This document shows, one piece after another, positions 7,005 to 14,732 of a DNA stretch of 23,465 nucleotides (position 1 is its first letter; each line of letters begins with the position of its first letter). Source of the stretch: Clostridiaceae bacterium UBA6085 (GTDB lineage: Bacteria; Bacillota; Clostridia; Clostridiales; Clostridiaceae). The notes beneath the pieces were generated by a model, which worked only from the letters and a program-made list of their open reading frames with translations, made no database searches and was not told the DNA's origin. The stretch covers positions 1-23,465 of the forward strand of contig DIXH01000104.1 in assembly GCA_002428605.1 (NCBI GenBank), given 5' to 3'. The position numbers and the translations under genes are program-made.

Positions 7005-7040
7005 AAAAAATGCGGCAAGGCTGAGCTTTGCCGCATTTTT
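7005..7040. terminator. Bidirectional intrinsic terminator
   Basis: The arms AAAAATGCGGCAAGGC and GCTTTGCCGCATTTTT pair around TGA with one mismatch. The runs of A and T on both sides make a U-tail on either strand. It isolates the decayed region from the gene that starts at 7101. Confidence 0.85.
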
Positions 7041-7100
7041 GTATGTTGAAAAGCCTAAGGATGTGTCACAATGTAATTAGCATTTGTTGGAGGTATCGAT

Positions 7101-8123
7101 ATGAACGAAAAGGATTTGAAGACCTGGAGAAGACTTTATGAAGCTGCGGATCTGCTTAAAGTTCAGAAACCCTGGGAACTTATTGATGATTATGACTTTG
7201 TGACTGTTGAGCTGAGAGGTAGGAAAGAGTCGGCTTATTGCAGGGTTTTGGGGGATCTTGAGAGGGCTTATATGATAAATGTCTTTGAGTCTTCTGATGC
7301 TCTGTTTGATGCAATATATGAGATGGAGCATGATGATATTCCATGGCATCAGAAATCAAGGTACATCAATTGTTTAAGCGTTGTATATTCCGACAGGGAG
7401 GTTCTCATTCCTGAAGACAGGAAGATGATAGACCTACTTGGGCTTAAATATCGGGGCAGAAAAGCATGGCCACTTTTCCGGACTTTTGAAAAAGGATATG
7501 TTGGAATGCGTCTTAATGTAGAGGAAGCTGCCAGGCTTGCAGAAGTGCTTGAGCAACTGGCTCCGGCTATAGCTGACATGCGTGCTGAGGACCTTGAACT
7601 TGACATCGATGGCGAAGAGACGATACTGAGAAGATTCAATAAGAAGACCAAATCCTGGGAGACACTTGTGGCACCTCTTAATGATGAACCAAAACACATC
7701 GAAAGCTTCAGTGTGACTGACGAAATAATGATGAGCCAGCTAAAGAGGGTCAGGAAGCTTCAGAAGGTAGTGGAAATTGATGTTATGCATCATATCCTAA
7801 GCATAGATAATGCTGCACTTAGAAAGCGCAGGCTTGCCCGCTTCGCAATGGCTTGTGAGGTGGATAAGCCTGCAGAACCTTACATTACTTCCCCTTTGGA
7901 ACCTGAGGATGATGAAATTTCGACAATTCTCAATATCCTGATAGGATACATTAATGAGATAGGAAGGCCTCGTGAAATCATAGTAAGGGATGATATCATT
8001 GAAATTGCGATACAGGAAATATGCAGCGAGCTTGGAATAAAGACATCAGTATCTGAATCACTTCCTGCAATCGATGCTGTATTTGGGGCGATCACAGGAT
8101 TGGATGAGATAGATGAGGATTGA
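7101..8123 (+). CDS. DUF7309/DUF6930-like protein of unknown function
   Basis: Acidic cytosolic protein (340 residues) with no signal peptide or membrane helix. The N-terminal half, from DLKTWRRLYEAADLL through the MRLNVEEAARLAEVLEQL region, resembles the DUF7309 type. The last 75 residues (about 265-340: a GRPREIIVRDD strand, an ELGIKTSV stretch and a conserved LPAIDAVFGAI) resemble DUF6930, whose members are often fused to similar N-terminal halves. No catalytic motif is visible. GGAGG (7089-7093) is 7 bases before the ATG. It stands alone behind a bidirectional terminator, and the next gene begins 67 bases later. The family names are from memory and the function is unknown. Confidence 0.75.
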   Translation: MNEKDLKTWRRLYEAADLLKVQKPWELIDDYDFVTVELRGRKESAYCRVLGDLERAYMINVFESSDALFDAIYEMEHDDIPWHQKSRYINCLSVVYSDREVLIPEDRKMIDLLGLKYRGRKAWPLFRTFEKGYVGMRLNVEEAARLAEVLEQLAPAIADMRAEDLELDIDGEETILRRFNKKTKSWETLVAPLNDEPKHIESFSVTDEIMMSQLKRVRKLQKVVEIDVMHHILSIDNAALRKRRLARFAMACEVDKPAEPYITSPLEPEDDEISTILNILIGYINEIGRPREIIVRDDIIEIAIQEICSELGIKTSVSESLPAIDAVFGAITGLDEIDED

Positions 8124-8190
8124 TTCCGGGCTCGAATGAGTCCATACTTAATGTTGACTTTTGGCTGAAATAAATGAAGCGAGGCGGAGA

Positions 8191-9165
8191 ATGGATACTG
8201 TAGTTTTGTCACATGCACTGTATAAGGATGGAATGGATGTATTAAGTGGGAAGGTAGAGATGGTCATCACAAACAACGGCAAGAGTGATGAGATCCTTGA
8301 TGAGCTGAAGAAGGCTGATGGATTCATACTTAGAATCGGGAAAATCGACAGAAGGGCAATTGAAGAATGTCCGGGGCTCAGGGTCATAACAAGGACAGGC
8401 GTGGGCTGTGATAATGTGGACCTGAAGGCTGCGACAGAACATGGGATACCTGTGGTATTCTGCCCTACCCAGCATGCAAGGGCCGTAGCTGAACATACTT
8501 TAGCGATGATATTCGCACTGTCAAAGAACCTCATTGAAAGCCACAATGAGACCCTTAAGGGAAACTTCAACGTAAGGAACAAATACCAGGCAGTGGATGT
8601 GAAGAACAAGACAGTCTCGATAGTAGGCTTCGGAAACATCGGAAAGGAGCTGGCCAGCCTGTGCAAGGGCATAGGGATGGATGTGCTCATATGTGATGCC
8701 ATGAAGAAAAGAGAGATGGTTGAAAATAAGGGCTACAGACATACTGACAATCTTGATGAAGCGATAGGAGCGGCAGATTATCTGTCCCTCAACATACCAT
8801 ACCGCCCTGAGACTAAGCACATCATCTCGAAGCCTCAACTTGACATGATGAAAAAGAGTGCATTTTTCATTAACTGTGCTCGTGGGGAACTGGTAAATGA
8901 AAATGACCTTTATGAGGCTCTGCTTGAAAAGAGGATTGCAGGAGCAGCGGTAGACGTCATGCAGACAGAACCCATACAGAAGGAGCATCCGCTCCTGAGC
9001 CTGGACAATATCATCATAACGCCTCACATGGCTCCCCTTACAAAGGAGACAACCGCGGAAATAGTAAAGATAGCCGCGGAAGGGACACTGGCGGTGCTTA
9101 ACGGTCAGAAATGGCCTTATGTTGCAAATCCTGAAGTGTATGACCACCCTAGGTGGAAGGCATAG
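8191..9165 (+). CDS. D-2-hydroxyacid dehydrogenase (NAD)
   Basis: Member of the D-isomer-specific 2-hydroxyacid dehydrogenases (324 residues), interconverting a 2-hydroxy acid and a 2-keto acid with NAD(H). The nucleotide fold shows VGFGNIGKEL (GxGxxG) and an Asp at the end of the next strand (ICDAMKK), pointing to NAD rather than NADP. Catalytic residues are the Arg of NCARGELVNE, the Glu of DVMQTEP and the His of TPHMAPLT. RTGVGCDNVDL and the AVAEHTLAMI helix resemble phosphoglycerate-dehydrogenase-like members, but there is no ACT domain, so serine biosynthesis is not implied. I use the ATG at 8191 with GAGG 6 bases upstream; the TTG at 8161 has no site. A strong terminator follows at once. 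The substrate is unknown. Confidence 0.9.
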   Translation: MDTVVLSHALYKDGMDVLSGKVEMVITNNGKSDEILDELKKADGFILRIGKIDRRAIEECPGLRVITRTGVGCDNVDLKAATEHGIPVVFCPTQHARAVAEHTLAMIFALSKNLIESHNETLKGNFNVRNKYQAVDVKNKTVSIVGFGNIGKELASLCKGIGMDVLICDAMKKREMVENKGYRHTDNLDEAIGAADYLSLNIPYRPETKHIISKPQLDMMKKSAFFINCARGELVNENDLYEALLEKRIAGAAVDVMQTEPIQKEHPLLSLDNIIITPHMAPLTKETTAEIVKIAAEGTLAVLNGQKWPYVANPEVYDHPRWKA

Positions 9166-9190
9166 GCTAATCCTTAAAAGCTATATAGCT

Positions 9191-9247
9191 AAAGGTTCCT
9201 CTGAAGAGATGGTTATTAATCCTCTTCAGGGGAACCTTTCTATTTTT
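9191..9247 (+). terminator. Intrinsic terminator of the hydroxyacid dehydrogenase gene
   Basis: AAAGGTTCCTCTGAAGAG pairs with CTCTTCAGGGGAACCTTT across a short AT-rich loop and is followed by CTATTTTT. It ends the rightward transcript 25 bases after the stop. Confidence 0.88.
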
Positions 9248-9320
9248 AAATCTGTTAACGGCATGAAATGAGGGTCTGCTGACGAGTTGCTGACCGATGA
9301 AATTTTAATCTTTGAAATGA

Positions 9321-9349
9321 AAGTGACCCCTGTCAGACAGAGGTCACTT
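9321..9349 (-). terminator. Stem-loop after the PrpR-N regulator gene
   Basis: AAGTGACCcCTG and CAGaGGTCACTT pair around TCAGA, 21 bases past the regulator stop. The downstream run on the minus strand (TCATTTC) is poor in T, so termination may be weak or need factors. Confidence 0.6.
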
Positions 9350-9370
9350 AAACTTCATCATTCTTTTTGT

Positions 9371-11173
9371 CTACTTAAGGTGTCTCCAGAGTGTTGTCCT
9401 GCTGATTCCTAGCTGCTTGGCAGTGGTTGTAAGGTTATCGTTGTTCAGCTTAAGAACCCTTTGGATGACCTCCTTGCTGATATCATCAAGAGTCATTGAG
9501 GAGTCCAGCTTCAGATGGATGGTATCCTCGGAATCAATCTGGGCGGTGGAGCTGTTCGAGAGTATCGCGGTTTCCTTTTGAAGTGTTGATTTGACATTAT
9601 CCTTCGTGATGTATGGTGTCGTAGTAATGAGTGACAGCTCGTTAAGTACGCGCTTGAACTGTGTGTAGTTGTATGGCCAGTCGTATTCCTGGAGAAGAGC
9701 TATTGCATCAGTATCGAATCCGAGTACCTGGTTGGTGGTATTGAGATTCAGGTTACCAAGGTAAAGGCTGGATGCATCAGGGATCTCTTCGATCTTTTCC
9801 CTGAGAGGGTCCATATGTATATTCGAGCACTGGAGCTTGTTCATGTATTCAAGCCTTATTGAAAGCTTTGATTCTTCAGAGGTGTTGACGCACGAGATGA
9901 TCAGCTTGTTCCTCTTATGGAGATCCAAATCCTTTATAAGGGCAAGAAGGTCAAGTGCACTCTTGTCTGACAGCTTTTGAAGGTCACTTATGAATATCAC
10001 ATTTGATTTGTCCAGCAGAGGTGAATTTGTATTTGTGGTCAGAAACTTCATGCCCTTCTCATTTAACAGGCCGCAATCAATGTTGACCATTGGGTTGTTG
10101 GAGTATGGGTGGAAAGTATAAAGCAGGTTGGCCATTTGAGATTTTCCGGTCCCGACTTCACCTGTAAGCATGATCGGAGACTTACTCAGACTAAGCTGCT
10201 CGATATCATAATGGTTCTTGCTTGTTGTATTTATGATGCTGAAGAAGCTGTTGAAGAATGAGTCTTCAACCTGAGCCTTGTTATAGTAGTTGATTCCGCT
10301 GAGCTGTCCGGATGAAGGGGCCTTGTCATATCTGAAATAGTAGACAGCGTATTCCCTCTCCTGATTGGGGATCTTCCGACCTCTTATCGTGTACAGATTT
10401 TCGTTTATTGTCTTGTATATCTTGTGGGAGCCGAGCTTTAGCGTATTAGGAAGCTCGTTCTTCAGGAGCTCAATTATCATGTCGTTGTCTTCAGAGGTTA
10501 TCGAGTCGAATATGATGTTGCTGTTGCTGTCGAACACGATGACGTTGTCACCATTACCCCTTATTATCTCCTCGAGGAACTTGTTGTCTTCCTTGACATG
10601 TATGTAGCTTTTGTACAGCTTCACGGCCTGGTCTATTGCGCTGTTGATGCTTTCCTCTCCGGATGTAATGAGGATTGCATTCATACCCATCCTTTTTGCA
10701 AGGGTCGTAGTGATCATATCGCTCAGTACCATCTTGTAACCCTGCTTCTTGAGGCTCTTAAGGGTTTCGCTCGCCTCTTCCTTGCTGTGGATGGTGAAGT
10801 GGTCGATATTCGACTGCAAAACATCACAAAGCATCTGGGCGCTTGTGATGATTGCAGGATATCCTACTATAGCGTATTTTTCTGAATAGTTTTCAGCAAG
10901 CTTGATGGTCCTCAAAATATCATATACTGATATGTTGATCTCGATCAAAGGGATCTCTGTGATCTTGCTGATCATCTGGGCAGTACCGCCTCTTGAGATG
11001 ATCACATCGCAGTTGCTGCTGATATTGCGCTTTGCGATTTCAACACCTTCATTAAGGTCTCCTACAAAGACATTCAGGTCAATGTCATCTCTCTGGGATG
11101 CAATTCTTGCCATTATTGACTTCATGCCTTCATAAGGGGCTATGCCTAAGATTTTAACCTTATTTTGACTCAT
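9371..11173 (-). CDS. PrpR-N/PAS/AAA+/Fis transcriptional regulator without the sigma-54 loop
   Basis: Regulator of 600 residues. Residues 1-190 form a PrpR N-terminal type ligand-sensing domain (SRGGTAQ at 60-66). About 195-290 looks like a PAS domain. About 300-515 is a degenerate sigma-54-activator AAA+ domain, and 575-600 a Fis-type helix-turn-helix (TTTAKQLGISRTTLWRHLK). Walker A GEVGTGKS (338-345) is kept, but the ELFG...GAFTGA loop that touches sigma-54 is missing and Walker B reads FISDLQK instead of FLDEIGE. A sigma-70-type activator or repressor, as in TyrR, is therefore more likely; this is inference. The start has AGGAG 7 bases upstream. It is divergent from the DUF1537 operon, which is its most likely target. 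A possible -10 (TATTAT on the minus strand, 11220-11225) lies beside operator copy 1, suggesting autoregulation. Confidence 0.88.
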   Translation of the reverse strand: MSQNKVKILGIAPYEGMKSIMARIASQRDDIDLNVFVGDLNEGVEIAKRNISSNCDVIISRGGTAQMISKITEIPLIEINISVYDILRTIKLAENYSEKYAIVGYPAIITSAQMLCDVLQSNIDHFTIHSKEEASETLKSLKKQGYKMVLSDMITTTLAKRMGMNAILITSGEESINSAIDQAVKLYKSYIHVKEDNKFLEEIIRGNGDNVIVFDSNSNIIFDSITSEDNDMIIELLKNELPNTLKLGSHKIYKTINENLYTIRGRKIPNQEREYAVYYFRYDKAPSSGQLSGINYYNKAQVEDSFFNSFFSIINTTSKNHYDIEQLSLSKSPIMLTGEVGTGKSQMANLLYTFHPYSNNPMVNIDCGLLNEKGMKFLTTNTNSPLLDKSNVIFISDLQKLSDKSALDLLALIKDLDLHKRNKLIISCVNTSEESKLSIRLEYMNKLQCSNIHMDPLREKIEEIPDASSLYLGNLNLNTTNQVLGFDTDAIALLQEYDWPYNYTQFKRVLNELSLITTTPYITKDNVKSTLQKETAILSNSSTAQIDSEDTIHLKLDSSMTLDDISKEVIQRVLKLNNDNLTTTAKQLGISRTTLWRHLK

Positions 11174-11186
11174 GATGATGCTCCTT

Positions 11187-11203
11187 AAATCGGAATCCGA
11201 TTT
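11187..11203. promoter_or_regulatory. Perfect 17-bp palindrome in the regulator leader
   Basis: AAATCGGAATCCGATTT is fully symmetric around the central A. It ends directly upstream of the AGGAG of the regulator gene, inside its probable leader. It may be an operator or an RNA hairpin that affects translation of the regulator. Confidence 0.6.
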
Positions 11204-11219
11204 GTTTACTTATGAAACA
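11203..11219. promoter_or_regulatory. Operator copy 1, TGTTT-N7-AAACA
   Basis: The 17-base dyad TGTTTACTTATGAAACA sits downstream of the probable -10 of the regulator gene, a position suited to autorepression. The second copy at 11262 has the same half-sites and the same 7-base spacer. The layout resembles TyrR boxes (two 5-6 base arms around 6 bases), matching the Fis-type DNA-binding domain of the regulator. Confidence 0.55.
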
Positions 11220-11261
11220 ATAATAGCACAAACTGAAATTGGAATCTATAATTTTGTAAAC

Positions 11262-11278
11262 TGTTTCATATTTAAACA
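11262..11278. promoter_or_regulatory. Operator copy 2, TGTTT-N7-AAACA
   Basis: TGTTTCATATTTAAACA is centred about 64 bases before the expected transcription start of the DUF1537 operon, a position suited to an upstream-bound activator. A TTGTAAAC element overlaps its left edge (11254-11261) and recurs at 11299-11306 over the -35 box. Confidence 0.55.
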
Positions 11279-11298
11279 TAAATTACGTGATAATGTGG

Positions 11299-11327
11299 TT
11301 GTAAACGATAAAGACATAAAGTAGAAT
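11299..11327 (+). promoter_or_regulatory. Sigma-70-type promoter of the DUF1537 operon
   Basis: TTGTAA (11299-11304), a 17-base spacer and TAGAAT (11322-11327) place the start near 11334, with a leader of about 60 bases before the ATG. No -24/-12 sigma-54 element (GG-N10-GC) was found between the two genes, in line with the regulator having lost its sigma-54 loop. Confidence 0.6.
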
Positions 11328-11351
11328 TGAAACATAAGTAAGCGATTTCAA
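11327..11351. promoter_or_regulatory. Dyad over the transcription start
   Basis: TTGAAA (11327-11332) and TTTCAA (11346-11351) face each other across the expected start site. Inside lies CATAAGTAA (11333-11341), the reverse complement of TTACTTATG within operator copy 1 (11206-11214). Binding here would block the operon promoter, so a looped repression complex is conceivable. Confidence 0.4.
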
Positions 11352-11392
11352 AAGAAGTTGCAAATTGAAACGAATCGAATGGAGGTTAAACA

Positions 11393-12670
11393 ATGGTGAA
11401 ATTAATAGTCATAGCTGATGATTTCACAGGGGCACTTGATACAGCCGTTCAATTCGCTTCCGAAGGTGCTAATACTAAGGTTGTTGTGGATTCGAACTAT
11501 CAGCTCAGTCAAATCAATGAAGATGTTGAAGTACTGGTCATAAATGCCGAGAGCAGACATCTGCCATATGAAGAAGCATATCTGGTTGTTCATAGAATTG
11601 TAGAACAGGCTGTGAGTTTAGGTATACCGAATATCTTCAAAAAGACAGACTCTGCCTTGAGGGGAAACATCGGAAGTGAATTGGCAGCAGTGGTGGATGC
11701 TTCGAAGAAGACAGTTCTTCATTTCATACCGGCTTTTCCGCAGATGAGAAGAACGACAAAAAATGGTGTCCATTTCATAGATGGAGTTCCAGTGCATGAA
11801 AGTGTATTCGGCAAGGATCCGTTCGAACCGGTGAAGAAGTCGGTGGTGGCTGATATCATCCGGGAACAGAGCGAGGTTAATCTCATTAATGTTTTTGAAT
11901 CATCTGATAAAGCTTCGGTCAAAGACCCGACGATATTGATTTACGATGCAGGTGCCGAAAGCAAGCTCTCTGAGATAGTAGACGGGCTGTATATAGAGAA
12001 CCAGACGCTCCTAATTGCAGGATGCGCAGGACTTGCCTCAGTGCTCTCGAAGAAGCTAAGCTTCAGAAATGCAGGAGTAAAGCAACCGATAATTTGCAGC
12101 AGGCTGCTGGTGGTGTGCGGAAGTGTAAATCCGATAACAATAGCTCAGCTGGATTACGCTGAGAAGAACGGCTTCAAGAGGGTCCATCTCGAAACCGAAC
12201 AGAGGATGATGGACAATTACCTGGATACTGATGGAAGCAGCAAAGCAGTAAAAGCATTGATGGATATCTTCAGTCAAAATGACAGATGCATTCTTGACAG
12301 TCAGGATCCGACAGGCGGTTTAGCTGACAAGAAGTACATCAGTGACAACAACCTTTCGATAAATGATGTGAGAATGAAAATCTCGACAAATATTGGAAAA
12401 ATCATAAAAAGGCTTCTCCAGGAAGGCCTCGACAGCGCAATCATGATAACCGGCGGAGATACGCTGATGGGATTCATAAACCAGACTGACATCAAGGAAA
12501 TCACTCCAATAGAAGATGTTGTTTCAGGGACGGTCCTCTTCACGATTGATTTTGAAGGACGGACAGTGCAGATACTCAGCAAGTCAGGCGGATTCGGCAA
12601 TGAAAAGCTTTTGATCACCCTGGCAGAGCGGATGTTCGCGAATAGAAAGGAGATTGCACATGCTAGATAA
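11393..12670 (+). CDS. DUF1537 four-carbon acid sugar kinase
   Basis: Kinase of the DUF1537 family (425 residues), whose studied members phosphorylate the C4 hydroxyl of D-threonate, L-threonate, erythronate or 3-oxo-tetronates with ATP. The N-terminal substrate domain shows IADDFTGALDTA (7-18) and KKTDSALRGN (83-92). The C-terminal nucleotide domain shows ITGGDT (about 353) and a KSGGFG end motif (about 401). Neighbouring PdxA2 favours the D-threonate kinase type (DtnK/YgbK), since kinase plus PdxA2 converts D-threonate to dihydroxyacetone phosphate and CO2. GGAGG lies 7 bases before the ATG. It is the first gene of an eight-gene operon and overlaps the next by 11 bases. The exact tetronate isomer is not decidable here. 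Confidence 0.9.
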   Translation: MVKLIVIADDFTGALDTAVQFASEGANTKVVVDSNYQLSQINEDVEVLVINAESRHLPYEEAYLVVHRIVEQAVSLGIPNIFKKTDSALRGNIGSELAAVVDASKKTVLHFIPAFPQMRRTTKNGVHFIDGVPVHESVFGKDPFEPVKKSVVADIIREQSEVNLINVFESSDKASVKDPTILIYDAGAESKLSEIVDGLYIENQTLLIAGCAGLASVLSKKLSFRNAGVKQPIICSRLLVVCGSVNPITIAQLDYAEKNGFKRVHLETEQRMMDNYLDTDGSSKAVKALMDIFSQNDRCILDSQDPTGGLADKKYISDNNLSINDVRMKISTNIGKIIKRLLQEGLDSAIMITGGDTLMGFINQTDIKEITPIEDVVSGTVLFTIDFEGRTVQILSKSGGFGNEKLLITLAERMFANRKEIAHAR

Positions 12671-13811
12671 ATACAATCTGAAAATGCCTAAGGAAGTATA
12701 CAGTGGGGTAAACGCCCTTGATAAGATGAAGGATATACTTAAGGGTAAGTCCAAGGTAGTAATCTTCACTGACAAGGGAATAGCGAACTCAGGACTTCTC
12801 GAGATTCCTCTTCAATATGTAAAGGAAGCCGGCGTATCATATGAGCTGCTTGATGACCTGAAGGTAGAGCCTTCATGCGACGAGGTCCAGGTGGTCGTTG
12901 ACAGATTCAAGACCACGAATGCGGAGCTTATAATCGCAGTAGGCGGAGGCAGTGTCATGGATACCGCGAAGCTTGCATCGGTTCTGTTTACAAATGACTA
13001 TACTGTGAGAGACCTGCTCGCTGATCCATCCAAGGCTGTTAAGAATATCAAGACGCTCATGATACCTACGACAGCAGGAACTGGCTCTGAAGCCACACCG
13101 AACAGCATAGTGCTTGTTCCGGAAAAGCAGATGAAGGTCGGAATAGTAAACGATGAGATGATATCTGACTATGTGATACTGGATGCTGTGATGATCAAGA
13201 AGCTTCCAAGGAAAATTGCGGCAGCTACCGAAATTGACGCACTGTCACATGCAATAGAATGCTATACATCCAACAAAGCTAATCCGTTCAGCAACATGTT
13301 CGCACTTGAAGCGCTGGACCTTATCATGAACAATATCGAGGAAGCGGTAAACAATCCGGATGCCATGGAAGCGAAGAACTCGATGATGATCGCATCCTTC
13401 TATGCAGGCGTAGCGATAGCAACCTCAGGAACCACAGCGGTCCATGCACTTTCATATCCGCTGGGAGGAAAGTACCATGTACCCCATGGCGTATCGAACG
13501 CAATAATGCTCATGCCGGTAATGCGGTTCAACGAGCCTATGTGCAGGGAACTGTTTGCAAAGGCATACGACCGTGTAAGCCGTTCAAATCCTTCTTTGTC
13601 AGTAGAAGAGAAATCCAAATGGATGCTTAACAGGCTTCAGGAGATCCTTGTGAACCTGGACATCCCCACAAACCTCAAGGATTACAATGTTCCGGAATCG
13701 GACCTGGACATACTTGTTGAATCAGGTATGGAAGTCCAGAGACTGCTCGTAAACAACATGAGACATGTCACTCACGAAGATGCCAGAGCGTTGTATCTGG
13801 AAGTACTGTAA
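12660..13811 (+). CDS. Iron-containing alcohol dehydrogenase
   Basis: Group III (metal-dependent) alcohol dehydrogenase of 383 residues. The NAD(P) motif GGGSVMD spans 95-101, the PTTAGTGSEAT loop lies near 136-146, and the predicted metal ligands are D193, H197, H262 and H276 (in EIDALSHAIE, HALSYPLGG and HVPHG). I start at the ATG at 12660 with AAGGAG 7 bases upstream, not the TTG two codons earlier. The first bases overlap the kinase gene. In this operon it would interconvert an aldehyde and alcohol group of the carbon source; reduction of a C4 semialdehyde acid to a tetronate would feed the kinase. That step is inferred only from the neighbours. Confidence 0.9.
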   Translation: MLDKYNLKMPKEVYSGVNALDKMKDILKGKSKVVIFTDKGIANSGLLEIPLQYVKEAGVSYELLDDLKVEPSCDEVQVVVDRFKTTNAELIIAVGGGSVMDTAKLASVLFTNDYTVRDLLADPSKAVKNIKTLMIPTTAGTGSEATPNSIVLVPEKQMKVGIVNDEMISDYVILDAVMIKKLPRKIAAATEIDALSHAIECYTSNKANPFSNMFALEALDLIMNNIEEAVNNPDAMEAKNSMMIASFYAGVAIATSGTTAVHALSYPLGGKYHVPHGVSNAIMLMPVMRFNEPMCRELFAKAYDRVSRSNPSLSVEEKSKWMLNRLQEILVNLDIPTNLKDYNVPESDLDILVESGMEVQRLLVNNMRHVTHEDARALYLEVL

Positions 13812-13825
13812 GGAGCGCAGAAGAG

Positions 13826-14722
13826 ATGGTAGAAATAAAAGGTATAATTCCGGCGATAATAACTCCAATGAACGATGACGAGTCAGTCAATGAGGCTGAA
13901 CTAAGGAATCAGATACAGAGACAGCTTGAAGCAGGTGTTCATGGAATATTCCCTTTCGGAACGAATGGTGAAGGCTACATACTTAGCGAAGCTGAGAAGA
14001 AGAGAGTACTTGAGATTGTTGTAGAGGAAGTAAACGGACGTGTGCCTGTTTATGCCGGAACAGGCTGCATCGGCACTAAGGACACCATAAGGCAGTCACT
14101 TGTTGCCAAAGAAGCTGGAGCTGACATCCTTTCAATAATAACTCCTTCATTCGCGCTGGCATCACAGAATGAGATCTATGAGCATTACAAAGCGGTAGCT
14201 GAAGCGGTTGACATGCCTATCGTGCTTTATAACATCCCGGCAAGGACAGGTAATTCAATAGCACCTGCTACAGTCAGGAAGCTCAGCCAGATTCCCAATA
14301 TCATAGGAGTTAAGGACAGCAGCGGAAACTTTGACAACCTTCTGCAGTACATAGAAGAAACCAGGGACAGGAAGGACTTCGCAGTGCTTGCCGGAAATGA
14401 TTCTCTTATACTCTGGAACCTGCTTGCTGGTGGAGCTGGTGGCATAGCCGGGTGTGCAAACGTATATCCAAAGACCATGGTCGCAATATATGAAAACTTC
14501 ATCGCGGGAAATATGGAGAAGGCCCGTGAGGCTCAGGACAGCCTGAGAAGCTTCAGGAACTGCTTCAAGTTTGGAAATCCAAACACAATAGTCAAAAAGG
14601 CTGTTCAGCTCTTAGGCTATGAGGTCGGACTGTGCAGAGCACCCTTTAACCAGGTATCTGCAGAAGGCGTAGCTGCAGTACAGAAGGTCCTGGATGAGAA
14701 CAAAGAAAAGAATATGTGGTAG
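13826..14722 (+). CDS. DHDPS/NanA-family pyruvate aldolase (not biosynthetic DapA)
   Basis: Class I, Schiff-base TIM-barrel lyase (298 residues) of the dihydrodipicolinate synthase / N-acetylneuraminate lyase family. The lysine is K163 in GVKDSSG, the catalytic Tyr Y135 in LYNIPARTG, and the pyruvate-carboxylate loop GTNGEG (45-50). True DapA uses a Thr-Thr in that loop and a Tyr in the TPYYN segment; here they are Thr-Asn and TPSFA, so the proton relay of DapA is broken and another substrate is likely. R140 sits where DapA binds the carboxylate of its aldehyde substrate, which would suit an aldehyde acid product. With the downstream kinase/PdxA2 pair, cleavage of a 2-keto-3-deoxy acid to pyruvate plus a C4 fragment is the favoured reading. 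AGGAG lies 10 bases before the ATG. Confidence 0.87.
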   Translation: MVEIKGIIPAIITPMNDDESVNEAELRNQIQRQLEAGVHGIFPFGTNGEGYILSEAEKKRVLEIVVEEVNGRVPVYAGTGCIGTKDTIRQSLVAKEAGADILSIITPSFALASQNEIYEHYKAVAEAVDMPIVLYNIPARTGNSIAPATVRKLSQIPNIIGVKDSSGNFDNLLQYIEETRDRKDFAVLAGNDSLILWNLLAGGAGGIAGCANVYPKTMVAIYENFIAGNMEKAREAQDSLRSFRNCFKFGNPNTIVKKAVQLLGYEVGLCRAPFNQVSAEGVAAVQKVLDENKEKNMW

Positions 14723-14732
14723 GAGTTGAGAG

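Noticed and set aside
6847..7080. 77-codon plus-strand frame
   Set aside because: It reads through the bidirectional terminator stem and antisense to the aroM remnant; no ribosome-binding site.
11174..11392. Sigma-54 promoter in front of the DUF1537 operon
   Set aside because: No GG-N10-GC element was found; a sigma-70-like promoter with 17-base spacing is present instead.
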